Positions 36,001 through 46,526 of a stretch of DNA of 64,000 nt are shown here, piece after piece. The notes below the pieces were generated by a model, which made no database searches, was not told where the DNA came from, and saw nothing but the letters and a program-made list of their open reading frames with translations. Origin of the DNA: Alteromonas sp. 1_MG-2023. GTDB taxonomy: Bacteria; Pseudomonadota; Gammaproteobacteria; Enterobacterales; Alteromonadaceae. The position numbers and the translations under genes were made by a program. Location of the stretch: the NCBI RefSeq assembly GCF_030547075.1, contig NZ_JAUOQH010000002.1, positions 62,001-126,000 of the forward strand, read 5' to 3'. The first letter of the stretch is position 1. The number at the start of each line of letters is the position of its first letter.

Positions 36001-37937
36001 GGTTGATTGTTCAAAACTGGGCTGCATCATCTGATGAAGAAGGTTTTGAAGATAGTTTCGTACTTGCACACGCGATGGTTGATGATCAAGCAGGTGAAGG
36101 CTTAACTATAGATGCTCCTGCAGCTATTCCTCAGCTAACAGAGTTTGACGTGCGCTTCACATGGGATTTAACCGACGGTGTTGAAGGCGATCTTTACATT
36201 GGTGCTGTTTCATTAGGTACTGATGCTGAGAATGCAGATAACCTAGGTGTTATTCCTGTTGATATTATTCGTGCAGAGGATGATGTTTTTGTTACTGCCG
36301 AATCTGAAGAGCGAGTATTACCAGGCGAAGAAGCGACTTTCTATGTCAACGTACTTCCAAACTTTACAACGGAAGACCGCGACTATGAGGTATCTTTAAC
36401 ACTGCCTGATAACGTTACCCTTGTTGATGGTTCAGTGTCACACGAGGGTGTTGTAACTGAAAACACCCTTTCTTGGACACTTACTCAAGAATCGTTACTT
36501 GGCGTTGTACCAGACTATACCATTACCTCTAACGCAACGGATGAGTTCTGCGGAAACCCTAACTTTGGTCAGGGAAGCGGATACCTCGATCTAGCGAGTT
36601 TAAGTGTTGGTATTGATGATTCAATGGATGGTGACACGGTAGATGGTACATATTCAGTATCTGCTTACTTCTTAGGTACTATGTATGATGCAGTAACAGT
36701 CACTGATGATGGTTTTGTTACCATTGGTAATGCGATCTCTTCACCTTGGGTAAACCAAGATATGCCAAACGTCGCAATTCCAAATGGTGTTATCGCACCA
36801 CTATGGCGTGACCAAGAGTTCGATGTGGCTAATGGTGCAACACTATCAGTAGCTAATGCTGGCACTGGGTATACCATTATTGAATGGGATAACATGAGAT
36901 ACTGGGGTCTTGGCGAAGCATTCGCTGATATTGCAGATTATCAAATCGTTTTCATTAATGCTCCGGCTGAGGGCGAGCCAAACATCGTATTTTCTTACGA
37001 CAACGTTGTACAAGACTTAGGCGGCGAACTCCCAGTTAGTATTGGTTATGAAGATGCCAATGGTACTACTGGTAAGACACCATACTACTCAGCCTACTAC
37101 GATGACACCGTTGATTCCGACTTCGAAACCGACATTGTGTCAGGTACACAGATTTGTATGTACCTAAATGATGTAGCAGATACACCTACTCAATTAGCTT
37201 TCACCGTTACGGTAGATGCTGATGATGCTGGTGGTGCAATTCAAATGATTGCTATGTCTGAAGTGACTAACATCGAAGGTGCGACAACTGCAGTATCTGA
37301 AACTTACGAAGGTTTGCAAGTTGAAGGTCCGCCAGTGGTTACTATCGATGGTATGACTGTTGCTACCCTTGAAGTTGTTGAACTGACAGAGTTGGATTTA
37401 CCTGGTCTAGTTGAAGAGCCTAACGGTGACGCTGTAGACATCACTTGGAAACAAGTTGAAGGGCCAGCTGCTATCATAGCAGGCGCAGGCATTGCAGAAG
37501 CTATCTTGGTTGCTCCTGAAGTAACAGAAGATACGCTAATTGTGCTTGAGCTTACTGCTACTGATAGTAACGGTAATACAACAATGGCCACGGCTAATGT
37601 AACAGTAAAAGATAATCTTCCACCTGTTATTAGTATCTCTGCGCCAGTAAGTGCCTTTGAAGGTGACTCAATCACGGTTACTGCTTCAGCAGCCGACCCT
37701 GAAGGTGATGATGTTACATTCACTATCAATGATATCCCTGGCGCTAGCTTAACCACTACAGCACCTAAAACTGGCAGCACTACAACGGTAACGTTTGAAG
37801 TAGTTGCATTTGATGGACTTAATACATCAACAGAAACGGTGACGGTAACGGTTAAAGATAAGAAAGGTGCATCAATGGGTTGGTTAACATTGTTGCTTGT
37901 TCCAGTTCTATACTTACGTAGACGTAAAACGAAGTAA
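33054..37937 (+). CDS. Secreted subtilisin-like serine protease (S8) with PA domain and C-terminal sorting tail
   Basis: This 1627-residue extracellular protease starts at GTG with GGAGG upstream. Domain order: signal peptide (1-22); inhibitor I9 propeptide (about 70-190); S8 catalytic domain with D229 (AVLDTGINSDHP), H308 (NGHGSHTAS) and S665 (GTSMSGPHVAG); a PA insert (about 505-600, EIVVCDRGTIARVQKA) between His and Ser. A fibronectin-like domain, a pre-peptidase-C-terminal-like beta domain and Ig/cadherin-like domains with acidic calcium-type loops follow. The tail (KKGASMGW, hydrophobic stretch, RRRKTK) resembles a GlyGly-CTERM/rhombosortase sorting signal. It probably degrades environmental protein. 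A strong terminator follows and the gene is monocistronic. Confidence 0.95.
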   Translation: MNNKVTLAVSAALMSMSMHSAAELSSATESFTLTVDQLKAVTATSVNKYKNTKSVTTPKTLYTAEKGLENKDYIYFVHLSDDAVASYDGGIEGLEATNPQLTKQVAVTTSTQSASKRLDASLPEVKAYTSYLEKKQAEVIAKAESAVGGLNKVAEYKYALNAIAIKVTPAEAETIARLPGVKNVERDQVYQLDTDTGPILIGAPEVWDGSANDSGVGRQGEGVVVAVLDTGINSDHPSFADVGGDGYDHTNPLGADVYLGECAVEAEVRCNDKLIGIYSYPSITDVYTDDTIFPQDGTMRDGEDYNGHGSHTASTAAGNILTDVNEVTVEFDVNESDGVATGFTFGQISGVAPHSNIISYQVCQPGNTGDTYAGCTGAAMVAAVDDAVASGIVDVINFSISGGGYPWSGSLNAAWLNARNSGIFIAQSAGNSGPDPETTEKHAPWITVVAASTHGRSVEYDKEISFTGGATDLGAFDGKSNSGAVTASIVYAGDYTNANDPDGDPAQCLEPFPEGTFAGEIVVCDRGTIARVQKASNVADGGAAGYVLANLADGATSVDNDAYVIPGIHVDSTDGDMLRAWLAEGEGHTATITASEGILTVDDDAADVMAEFSSRGPNTSISTLTPSVTAPGVSIYAAYSDEQYGQEFTGSAPADYAYLQGTSMSGPHVAGAAALVRHEKPAWTPDQVRSALMMTATTDVVKEDGVTAADWFDMGAGRIEVDLAVQSGLVMDETDANYAAADPALGGEPRTLNLPSVTDDNCVGTCTWTRTVTATKDGSWSAEGVGISDGVEITITPATFDLTAGQSQQLTIEIEAFQAESDIWSFGQVNLVSSSSPDLHLPVSIVASNGNLPDEIEFEAHRNQDSYLIEDVMAVEITDLQVTSYGLTKATKVEGTIAQDSDNSDYLDDLEDGLHITQIEVPEGTLRLVAATMDTTSPDLDLRVVFDANADGIVQEDELIGISATATSEEYVSVEMPTAGSYWLIVQNWAASSDEEGFEDSFVLAHAMVDDQAGEGLTIDAPAAIPQLTEFDVRFTWDLTDGVEGDLYIGAVSLGTDAENADNLGVIPVDIIRAEDDVFVTAESEERVLPGEEATFYVNVLPNFTTEDRDYEVSLTLPDNVTLVDGSVSHEGVVTENTLSWTLTQESLLGVVPDYTITSNATDEFCGNPNFGQGSGYLDLASLSVGIDDSMDGDTVDGTYSVSAYFLGTMYDAVTVTDDGFVTIGNAISSPWVNQDMPNVAIPNGVIAPLWRDQEFDVANGATLSVANAGTGYTIIEWDNMRYWGLGEAFADIADYQIVFINAPAEGEPNIVFSYDNVVQDLGGELPVSIGYEDANGTTGKTPYYSAYYDDTVDSDFETDIVSGTQICMYLNDVADTPTQLAFTVTVDADDAGGAIQMIAMSEVTNIEGATTAVSETYEGLQVEGPPVVTIDGMTVATLEVVELTELDLPGLVEEPNGDAVDITWKQVEGPAAIIAGAGIAEAILVAPEVTEDTLIVLELTATDSNGNTTMATANVTVKDNLPPVISISAPVSAFEGDSITVTASAADPEGDDVTFTINDIPGASLTTTAPKTGSTTTVTFEVVAFDGLNTSTETVTVTVKDKKGASMGWLTLLLVPVLYLRRRKTK

Positions 37938-37970
37938 GCATTATTTGCTTAACCTAGTTTGAACGTAAAA

Positions 37971-37996
37971 AGGCCGCTATTAAGCGGCCTTTTTTA
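37971..37996 (+). terminator. Rho-independent terminator of the S8 protease gene
   Basis: AGGCCGCT and AGCGGCCT pair around a short TATTA-type loop and are followed by T6. It starts 34 bp past the stop codon. A small AAGCA/TGCTT stem lies between. Confidence 0.92.
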
Positions 37997-38188
37997 TGTT
38001 TAAATCTTCAGTTATACAATAGTTAACCTGAAGCTCTCCTAAACTAATGCTCTCGTACCCTAATACTTTGTTACTATAAAGCCTTTAAACCTAAACTCTT
38101 AAACGCTAGCTGCTATACCTATTTATACCCAAGCTGTAGCCCAGAGTCAGATAGCCAGTGTTATAAACACGCTTGTATACACCGTTAA

Positions 38189-39580
38189 CTATTCTTCATC
38201 TGACAATCTTGTTAATGTGTCATCTAACCGCTTGTTAGGCTGCACGCCCATTTCTCTGAACTTCTCAACTTGCCTTACTAAATTTCCACGCCCGCTTGAA
38301 AGCTTATTCATCGCTGCATCATAACTGCCATGGGCGGTATCTAACGCCTTACCAATCTTCTCAATATCAGAAACAAACCCCACAAATTTGTCGTAAAGCT
38401 TTCCTGCTTGCGCTGCAATTAGCTGCGCGTTTTGGTTCTGATATTCGTATTGCCAAATATTATTGATGGTACGCAGCGCCACAAGCAGATTCGTTGGGCT
38501 TACCAACATAATATTATGGTTCAGTGCAAGCGAGACAAGATCGGGTTCTTCTTCAATGGCTAGTAAAAATGCGGGTTCAATAGGAATGAACAGCAACACA
38601 TAATCTAACGTACGTAGCCCTTTAAGTGACTGATACTCTTTGGCCCCTAGCCCTTTTATATGGCCTTTAATCGAGGCCACGTGAGCACTTAAAAATTGTT
38701 TACGGCTAATATCATCATCACAATTAAAATATTGCTCGTAAGCTGCTAAGCTTACCTTCGAATCGATGATCACATCTTTATCGTTAGGCAAATGCACCAC
38801 AACATCGGGTTGCAACCGCCTTCCCTGTTCAGATTGCGCTGATACTTGAGTTTCAAACTCATGACCTTCGCGAAGACCCGATTCTTTCAAGATGCGCTCT
38901 AAAATAACCTCACCCCAATTGCCTTGCTTTTTGTTATCGCCTTTAAGTGCGTTCGTTAAGGCAGAGGCTTCTTCTGTTATGCGTTGATTTAACGCTTTTA
39001 AGCTTAAAATTTCTGTTTTAAGCGATGCTCGTTCTTGCCCTTCACGAATATGTTGTTCTGATATTTGTTGTTTAAAGCCGTCTAACTGAGATTTAAATGG
39101 CGCCAACACGGCTTCTATATTGTGTTTGCTTTGAGTTTGATAGGTAGCACTTTTTTCATCAAAAATTTTGTTGGCTAAGTTTTCAAACTGAGTTTGCAAA
39201 CGCTGTTCTGATGAATGCATTAACGCGAGCTTTTCCTCATGATTTTGCATAAGGGCATCGAGCCTTGCCCGTTGCGCTTCGTATTGCGCTTGTAACTTAC
39301 TGTATTCTTTTTGCAGTAGGTCAGAGGTTTCACTAAGCTGATGTTTCTCTGCTAATAGCTGCTCATATTGACGTGACTTTTCAACCAGCATGCCCATGCG
39401 TTCTTGGTTTTCATTAAATTTGTTTTGCTGCACCAATAACGCTTCGCTTTTTTCATCGACGAGCTGGCGTGCCTGCTTTAACGACTTTCGGGCAATAACG
39501 AGTAAAATAAGAAAGAGTAACGCCAGTAAAAGAAGACCAGCATTTGCAATATAGGGAGAAAATTCAGACATGGAATACAT
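38189..39580 (-). CDS. rmuC: DNA recombination protein RmuC
   Basis: The 463-residue RmuC family protein has one N-terminal membrane anchor (about residues 8-28), a long coiled coil (about 30-170) and the RmuC nuclease-like domain (about 190-440) with LKGDNKKQGNWGEVILERIL and DVIIDSKVSLAAYEQYF, the latter holding PD-(D/E)XK-like residues. It limits inversions and, by recent work on the family, takes part in anti-mobile-element defence; that is family knowledge. An in-frame ATG three codons later is an alternative start, and neither has a strong ribosome site. Confidence 0.93.
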   Translation of the reverse strand: MYSMSEFSPYIANAGLLLLALLFLILLVIARKSLKQARQLVDEKSEALLVQQNKFNENQERMGMLVEKSRQYEQLLAEKHQLSETSDLLQKEYSKLQAQYEAQRARLDALMQNHEEKLALMHSSEQRLQTQFENLANKIFDEKSATYQTQSKHNIEAVLAPFKSQLDGFKQQISEQHIREGQERASLKTEILSLKALNQRITEEASALTNALKGDNKKQGNWGEVILERILKESGLREGHEFETQVSAQSEQGRRLQPDVVVHLPNDKDVIIDSKVSLAAYEQYFNCDDDISRKQFLSAHVASIKGHIKGLGAKEYQSLKGLRTLDYVLLFIPIEPAFLLAIEEEPDLVSLALNHNIMLVSPTNLLVALRTINNIWQYEYQNQNAQLIAAQAGKLYDKFVGFVSDIEKIGKALDTAHGSYDAAMNKLSSGRGNLVRQVEKFREMGVQPNKRLDDTLTRLSDEE

Positions 39581-39620
39581 AAAAACACGCGCACTGTTAA
39601 TTTATACAGCACTATAAACA

Positions 39621-39647
39621 AAAACAGGTGCCATTGGCACCTGTTTT
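39621..39647 (-). terminator. Terminator of the fumarase gene
   Basis: AAAACAGGTGCC and GGCACCTGTTTT are perfect arms around ATT, so a T4 run follows the stem in either direction. It lies 16 bp beyond the fumarase stop codon. Confidence 0.85.
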
Positions 39648-39663
39648 AACTACAAATGTATGA

Positions 39664-41193
39664 TTATTTAGATAATGCTTTATCTAAATCTTCAATTTTT
39701 GCTTTCCAAATAGCTGGGCCTGTTTCGTGCGCGTTTGCGCCCGTGCTGTCTACCGCTACTGTCACTGGCATATCTTCTACGTCAAATTCGTAAATAGCTT
39801 CCATACCTAAATCTTCAAACGCCACTACTCGTGACTTTTTAATCGCTTTAGAAACTAGATACGCAGCGCCACCTACAGCCATTAAATAAACTGACTGATG
39901 CTTGGCAATAGATTTAACCGTTGCAGGACCACGTTCAGCTTTACCAATCATGCCGATAAGACCTGTTTTCTCTAACATCATGTCAGTGAATTTATCCATA
40001 CGTGTTGCCGTTGTTGGACCTGCTGGACCAACAACCTCATCACCAACGGCATCTACAGGGCCTACGTAATATATGAAGCGATTAGTTAAGTCTACGCCTT
40101 CTGGTAAGCCTTCACCATTATCAAGCATAGTTTGAATACGCTTATGTGCAGCATCACGGCCGGTCAACATTTTTCCAGAAAGCAGTACGGTTTCCCCTAC
40201 TTTCCAATCTTGAATGTCTTCTTTAGTAACATCGTTTAGGTTAACACGACGGGTGTTTTCACTCACTTCCCACGTTACTTCTGGCCAATCTTCCAATTTA
40301 GGCGGCGTAAGTTCCGCAGGACCTGAGCCATCTAAATGAAAATGTGCATGTCGGGTTGCCGCACAGTTAGGGATCATAGCCACAGGCTTAGACGCAGCAT
40401 GGGTAGGTAAAGACATAATTTTTACGTCTACTACGGTCGTTAAACCACCTAAACCCTGTGCACCGATACCAAGTTGGTTTACGCGCTCAAAAATTTCGAC
40501 ACGTAATTTTTCATCTGTGGTTTCTGGACCGCGAGCAATCAATTCTTGAATATCAACCGGATCCATTAAGCTTTCTTTCGCGAGTACAGCGGCTTTTTCT
40601 GCTGTACCACCAATACCTATACCCAACATGCCTGGTGGACACCAACCTGCACCCATAGTCGGTAAGGTTTTCACTACCCAATCAGCAATGTTATCGCTCG
40701 GGTTAAGCATTACCATTTTAGATTTGTTTTCTGAACCGCCGCCTTTGGCCGCAATCATCACTTCAATCTTTTCACCCGGTACCATATCAATGTGCACAAC
40801 AGACGGTGTATTGTCTTTCGTGTTGGTTCGTGCACCAGCGGGATCGGCAACAATAGAAGCCCTTAACGGGTTGTCTGGGTTTAGATAAGCGCGCCGAGTA
40901 CCTTCATCAACCATCTGCTGAACGGTCATGTCGGTTTTATCCCACGTGACACCCATACCGACTTTTACGAAGCAAGTAACGATACCTGTGTCTTGGCATA
41001 AAGGACGTTTGCCTTCGGCTGACATTCTAGAGTTGATAAGGATTTGTGCCATCGCATCTTTGGCTGCTTGGCTTTCTTCGCGGTTATACGCTGCTTCTAC
41101 GGCTTTAACGTAGTCGAGCGGATGGTAGTAAGAGATAAACTGTAGGGAATCTTCAATGCTATCAATGAAGTCCTGTTGGCGGATAACGGTCAT
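39664..41193 (-). CDS. fumA: Class I fumarate hydratase (4Fe-4S, oxygen-sensitive)
   Basis: This 509-residue TCA-cycle enzyme interconverts fumarate and malate. It belongs to the iron-sulfur class I family, with LCQDTGIVTCFVKVG near residue 66 and MIPNCAATRHAHFHLDGSG near 280 providing cluster and substrate residues. The C-terminal beta-type domain has GPAGPTTATRMDKFTD. Length is slightly below E. coli FumA (548). It is transcribed alone, divergent from pabB; the 164-bp gap upstream holds both promoters. The symbol is by family, since fumA and fumB cannot be distinguished here. Confidence 0.95.
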   Translation of the reverse strand: MTVIRQQDFIDSIEDSLQFISYYHPLDYVKAVEAAYNREESQAAKDAMAQILINSRMSAEGKRPLCQDTGIVTCFVKVGMGVTWDKTDMTVQQMVDEGTRRAYLNPDNPLRASIVADPAGARTNTKDNTPSVVHIDMVPGEKIEVMIAAKGGGSENKSKMVMLNPSDNIADWVVKTLPTMGAGWCPPGMLGIGIGGTAEKAAVLAKESLMDPVDIQELIARGPETTDEKLRVEIFERVNQLGIGAQGLGGLTTVVDVKIMSLPTHAASKPVAMIPNCAATRHAHFHLDGSGPAELTPPKLEDWPEVTWEVSENTRRVNLNDVTKEDIQDWKVGETVLLSGKMLTGRDAAHKRIQTMLDNGEGLPEGVDLTNRFIYYVGPVDAVGDEVVGPAGPTTATRMDKFTDMMLEKTGLIGMIGKAERGPATVKSIAKHQSVYLMAVGGAAYLVSKAIKKSRVVAFEDLGMEAIYEFDVEDMPVTVAVDSTGANAHETGPAIWKAKIEDLDKALSK

Positions 41194-41357
41194 GACATCC
41201 TCTTTTTTTATTTTGCTTTCGTGGTCTTAGCCTGCTAAAAAAGCGTATACTAGCGCATCTGTTGGCACCGTACCATGTAAAAATGGGGAACGTTCTGCAG
41301 TGCAGCTTACATACCAAATAGTATTCTTCTTAATTTGATGTATAGAGTTAGTTTTTA

Positions 41358-42968
41358 ATGTCCGCGACATCGACAATTTCCATCACGCCAATTAACACAA
41401 CACCTTCCCTTTGCTTAAATGATATTTTCGAGGGAATAGCCCATAAAGCTGGGGCCGTTTTACTTGATACCTGTGGTTCAACGAAAAGCAATGGTCGCTA
41501 CAACATTATGGTGTGGGAACCTCACGCCACGGTTACTGCTAAGCATGGCGGCGCCGTTCAAGTTAAAATTAATAGTGACTGTGCTAGTAATAGTATCTGT
41601 GATAATTCAAGTAGTGATGTTAGTGAAGCTGATATAAAAAGTAATAGTAATAAAAGAGGTAGCGAGACATTTAGTACTAGGTTAGCGCCCTTTGAAGCCG
41701 TAAAGCAGTATCTTCATAATCCAGTAGCAAAGCTTGAGATACCCGAGCAGTACCAATCGCTAGCCAAACAACTGCCTTTCATTGTGGGCGTAGCAGGATT
41801 TGCAGGTTACGATACAGGTCGGTATTACGAGCAGTTACCGGAAAATACGCCAAACACCTATTCCACGCCAGACTTTTCTGTCGGCCTTTACTTATCTTCA
41901 CTAATAGAAGATACGGTTACAGGCGTTATCTATTTTTGCTCCGCTAATGGCGAAACAACACCGCCTTATTTTGTTACTCAACCTACTATTGGTTTTATAG
42001 GCAATACCGATGCTGCTGACCACATAAATTTAGCGGCCAAAGGTGGCAAAGATGCTAAAAGCCCCAAAGATGTTAAAGAAGCGCAAGGTGAAGATACATA
42101 TAAAACCCCTTTTTCATTAACCGGTGATTGGCAGTCTAATTTAACTAAAGACGCCTACCTTACTTGTATAGAAAAAATTCACCGCTATTTGATTGCGGGT
42201 GACTGTTATCAAGTGAATATGGCGCAGCGCTTTACTGCTCCATATTCAGGTGATTGCTGGCCTGCCTACTGTGCACTACGTCAAAGCAATCAAGCGCCGT
42301 TTTCCGCCTATATCCAACTAGAAAACAGTACAATTTTAAGTATATCTCCCGAACGGTTTATAAGTGTTAAAAATGGCGTAGTGGAAACTAAGCCCATTAA
42401 AGGCACTCGCCCACGTTTTGCAGATAAAGCGGAAGATGATAACAGTGCACAGTCGCTGCTTGATGCACCGAAAGATCGCGCTGAAAACCTTATGATTGTA
42501 GATTTACTTCGCAATGATTTATCGAAACACTGTAAGCCTCATTCGGTAAAGGTACCTGAATTGTTTGCGCTAGAAAGCTACGAAGCGGTACATCATTTGG
42601 TCAGTACTGTGGTTGGCGAATTAAGTGAAAACGCTACACCGCTCGACCTACTTGCGTCGTCATTTCCTGGCGGCTCTATTACTGGCGCCCCCAAAATTAG
42701 GGCCATGGAAATTATCGACGAGCTTGAGGTTCACAGACGCAATATTTACTGCGGCAGTATTTTCTATATGGGTTTTCGAGAAGACATGGACTCGAGCATT
42801 TGTATTCGTACTCTTCTTGCCGAGAATAACCTGCTGCATTGCTGGGCTGGTGGTGGTATTGTTTTAGATTCAGTGGCTAGCGAAGAGTACAAAGAAACCT
42901 TGGATAAAGTGTCGAAAATTCTGCCTGTTCTATCCTCCCGTTTTGGAGTTGACTGTGAACAGAACTGA
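41358..42968 (+). CDS. pabB: Aminodeoxychorismate synthase component I
   Basis: The 536-residue enzyme makes 4-amino-4-deoxychorismate from chorismate with ammonia from PabA, for folate. The chorismate-binding domain shows KPIKGTRPRFA, SFPGGSITGAPKIRAMEIIDELE and CWAGGGIVLDS. It is longer than E. coli PabB (453) because of two low-complexity insertions, one at about residues 73-108 rich in Ser/Asn/Asp and one at about 228-255 rich in Lys/Asp/Glu. Assignment as PabB rather than TrpE rests on the KGTRPR region and the nudL neighbour. It overlaps nudL by 14 bases. Confidence 0.92.
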   Translation: MSATSTISITPINTTPSLCLNDIFEGIAHKAGAVLLDTCGSTKSNGRYNIMVWEPHATVTAKHGGAVQVKINSDCASNSICDNSSSDVSEADIKSNSNKRGSETFSTRLAPFEAVKQYLHNPVAKLEIPEQYQSLAKQLPFIVGVAGFAGYDTGRYYEQLPENTPNTYSTPDFSVGLYLSSLIEDTVTGVIYFCSANGETTPPYFVTQPTIGFIGNTDAADHINLAAKGGKDAKSPKDVKEAQGEDTYKTPFSLTGDWQSNLTKDAYLTCIEKIHRYLIAGDCYQVNMAQRFTAPYSGDCWPAYCALRQSNQAPFSAYIQLENSTILSISPERFISVKNGVVETKPIKGTRPRFADKAEDDNSAQSLLDAPKDRAENLMIVDLLRNDLSKHCKPHSVKVPELFALESYEAVHHLVSTVVGELSENATPLDLLASSFPGGSITGAPKIRAMEIIDELEVHRRNIYCGSIFYMGFREDMDSSICIRTLLAENNLLHCWAGGGIVLDSVASEEYKETLDKVSKILPVLSSRFGVDCEQN

Positions 42969-43527
42969 TTTCCTACGCCAATTTCATCATTTGCGCCAAA
43001 CCCACAGAGAGCCTGACTATCCGCTTAAGTCTAGAGGTCGTCCCGCTGCGGTATTAATTCCCTTAATGGATTACGGCAACGAGCTCACGGTGTTATTAAC
43101 AGAACGAGCGCATCATTTACGTCATCATCCAGGCCAAGTAAGTTTTCCGGGTGGTGCGGTAGATGAAGTGGATAACAGTGTGTTCGACGCCGCCCTTCGT
43201 GAGGCCAACGAAGAAATTGGCATGCCTTATGAAAACGTGGAAATTTTAGGTGTTTTACCAAGCTACAGAACGGTTAGCGGCTATCAAATAGCGCCGGTAG
43301 TAGGTTTTGTAGAACCAAACTTTACACCTGTTATCGATCCTAACGAAGTAGAAAGTGCATTTGAAGTACCGCTAGCGCATGTACTAGACCGGAAAAATCA
43401 TCTTATACATACTGCACGTAAAGGAAAACGCTCTTCGCCAATCTACTTTATACCCTGGAACGAACATATGATTTGGGGCGCTACCGCAGCCATATTACGT
43501 AACCTATCTCACCATATTCACCCTTAA
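42955..43527 (+). CDS. nudL: CoA pyrophosphatase, Nudix family
   Basis: A 190-residue Nudix hydrolase that cleaves coenzyme A and derivatives to 4'-phosphopantetheine and ADP. It has the CoA-type block HHPGQVSFPGGAVDEVD and the Nudix box ending REANEEIG. I choose the GTG at 42955 (MNRTDFLRQF) because TTGGAG sits 6 bases upstream; the frame is open four codons further, from a TTG with no ribosome site. The start lies inside the end of pabB (14-base overlap), as pabB-nudL pairs commonly do. Confidence 0.93.
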   Translation: MNRTDFLRQFHHLRQTHREPDYPLKSRGRPAAVLIPLMDYGNELTVLLTERAHHLRHHPGQVSFPGGAVDEVDNSVFDAALREANEEIGMPYENVEILGVLPSYRTVSGYQIAPVVGFVEPNFTPVIDPNEVESAFEVPLAHVLDRKNHLIHTARKGKRSSPIYFIPWNEHMIWGATAAILRNLSHHIHP

Positions 43528-43682
43528 GTTTATCTCCTTTTAATTACGCCTGCCCTCCTTCACCGTTAAATATATCTTTACGCTACATTAGCAATTCTAA
43601 TCAATTGATTAGCTTTTCTGTATTGTAGTTACACCCATCTACATGCATGATCCATTTATTAGATTTTTAACGGTGTAATTTT

Positions 43683-45056
43683 ATGATTAGTGTTTTTGAT
43701 ATGTTCAGCGTGGGTATTGGCCCTTCGAGCTCTCACACCGTTGGCCCTATGCGTGCAGGCGCTGAGTTTGCTAAAACACTGGCCGCTGATAGCGCGCTGT
43801 TTTCAAAAATCACTACCGTCAAAGTTGAGCTTTTTGGCTCACTTGGTCAAACCGGTATTGGTCATGGTACGGGTAAGGCCGTTATTCTTGGTTTATCTGG
43901 GGAAATGCCTGAAAGCATTGATGTCGATAGAATAGAACCGTTACTAGAAGATGTAAGAAACCAAGAGTCGTTAAGCCTAAATGGCGAAAAGCCTATCTTG
44001 TTTCCTAACAAAAATGCGATTGTATTTCACCGTCGTAAAACCTTACCTAAACATGCCAATGCGCTCACATTTTACGTTTATGAAAACGATACATTATTGT
44101 GCGAGCAAACCTACTACAGTATTGGTGGTGGCTTTATAGTTAAAGATGAAGACTTTGATGCCACTAAAGCCCACGCTGCAGTTGTGCAAGCTCAAGTGCC
44201 CTTCCCTTTTAAAAGCGGCGCACAGTTGTTAGAACAGTGCAAAAATAATGGCCTAAGTATTAGTGCCCTTATGCTAAAAAATGAAACCACCTTTCAACCA
44301 ACCCATGCGGTAAAGCAAAAACTATTCGAAATTTGGTTGGTGATGAAAGCGTGTGTTCAACGTGGTATCGACAGCGAAGGTATATTGCCAGGTGGCCTTA
44401 AAGTTGTGCGCCGCGCCCCTGCGCTTTATCGACGTCTACAAACGGAACACACCACCGACCCCATGCAAACCATGGACTGGGTAAACCTGTTTGCCCTTGC
44501 CGTGAACGAAGAAAATGCTGCTGGAGGCCGTGTAGTTACAGCACCCACAAACGGCGCAGCAGGAATTATTCCAGCCGTTTTGCATTACGTAGACAAATTT
44601 ATTCGCCCGGTAGATGAAGAGGTAGCCAGCCGCTTTTTACTTACCGCGGGCGCTATTGGTATCTTGTATAAAGAAAATGCGTCTATCTCTGGCGCTGAAG
44701 TAGGCTGTCAGGGTGAAGTAGGCGTTGCATGTTCTATGGCTGCTGGTGCTCTGGCAGAAATTATGGGCGGTACTGTACCGGCAGTAGAGAATGCCGCAGA
44801 AATTGGTATGGAGCATAACTTAGGGTTAACGTGCGACCCCGTGGGCGGCCTAGTACAAGTACCATGTATTGAACGTAACGCTATGGGTGCAATAAAAGCC
44901 ATTAACGCTTCTCGATTAGCACTTAGAGGCAGTGGCGAGCACAAGGTATCACTTGATAAAGTGATTAAAACTATGCGCGATACCGGCAATGATATGAAAA
45001 CCAAATACAAAGAAACCGCCCGCGGCGGCTTAGCAGTTAATATCATCGAATGCTAG
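43683..45056 (+). CDS. sdaA: L-serine ammonia-lyase (L-serine dehydratase), iron-sulfur type
   Basis: The 457-residue single-chain enzyme deaminates L-serine to pyruvate and ammonia. The N-terminal beta domain starts with the signature [18 protein letters not shown]. The alpha domain contains [14 protein letters not shown] and the cysteines of [18 protein letters not shown] and VPCIERNA that hold the 4Fe-4S cluster. Length equals E. coli SdaA (454). It is transcribed alone after a 155-bp gap from nudL and would feed serine into pyruvate. Confidence 0.96.
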   Translation: MISVFDMFSVGIGPSSSHTVGPMRAGAEFAKTLAADSALFSKITTVKVELFGSLGQTGIGHGTGKAVILGLSGEMPESIDVDRIEPLLEDVRNQESLSLNGEKPILFPNKNAIVFHRRKTLPKHANALTFYVYENDTLLCEQTYYSIGGGFIVKDEDFDATKAHAAVVQAQVPFPFKSGAQLLEQCKNNGLSISALMLKNETTFQPTHAVKQKLFEIWLVMKACVQRGIDSEGILPGGLKVVRRAPALYRRLQTEHTTDPMQTMDWVNLFALAVNEENAAGGRVVTAPTNGAAGIIPAVLHYVDKFIRPVDEEVASRFLLTAGAIGILYKENASISGAEVGCQGEVGVACSMAAGALAEIMGGTVPAVENAAEIGMEHNLGLTCDPVGGLVQVPCIERNAMGAIKAINASRLALRGSGEHKVSLDKVIKTMRDTGNDMKTKYKETARGGLAVNIIEC

Positions 45057-45212
45057 ATGCTAGTGAGTAGCCAATAATGAAACCAGCGCTGTAACTGCCA
45101 GTGGTGTATCGCTAGATAGCTTTCATTTCTCACCTTTGAACTTTGTTTGTAGATATTTGGCGTTTCAAAATCTACGACCTTAAGCTTGGCATACACAAAA
45201 AAGCGATTGGCA

Positions 45213-45259
45213 CAAAAAAGGCGATTAGAAAGTGCTTTAACACACTGTCTAACCGCCTT
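45213..45259 (-). terminator. Terminator of the cysB-like gene
   Basis: On the minus strand GGCGGTTAGA pairs with TCTAATCGCC (one G-U pair) around a long loop and is followed by T6. It begins 50 bp past the stop codon. Confidence 0.75.
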
Positions 45260-45309
45260 CTTTTAAAGGTAGATAATTTTGGCTACAAAATAACAAACAG
45301 CAACGTTAT

Positions 45310-46284
<975 letters not shown>

Positions 46285-46526
46285 TTAAAACATCGCTCCT
46301 TGTAGCCAGTTGTGTACTATACCCTTATCGTTATAACCAAAACTACTAAAAATTACGATAAGCTATTACAAACCTGACAGATTAACGCAGAAAATAGTAG
46401 GTAATTTTGCTTTAAATAAGCAATACTAAAGTGCAATACCCGTTGAAATAGTGTTTTCCTTTGTTCTTACAGATGCTTTAATTAATTCAACGCTTTCTAT
46501 GTTAAGGGAAATAACAGGTTTCTTTC

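Noticed and set aside
37304-37780. 158-codon minus-strand open frame within the S8 protease
   Set aside because: Antisense shadow created by the Thr/Val-rich repeats of the protease C-terminal domains.
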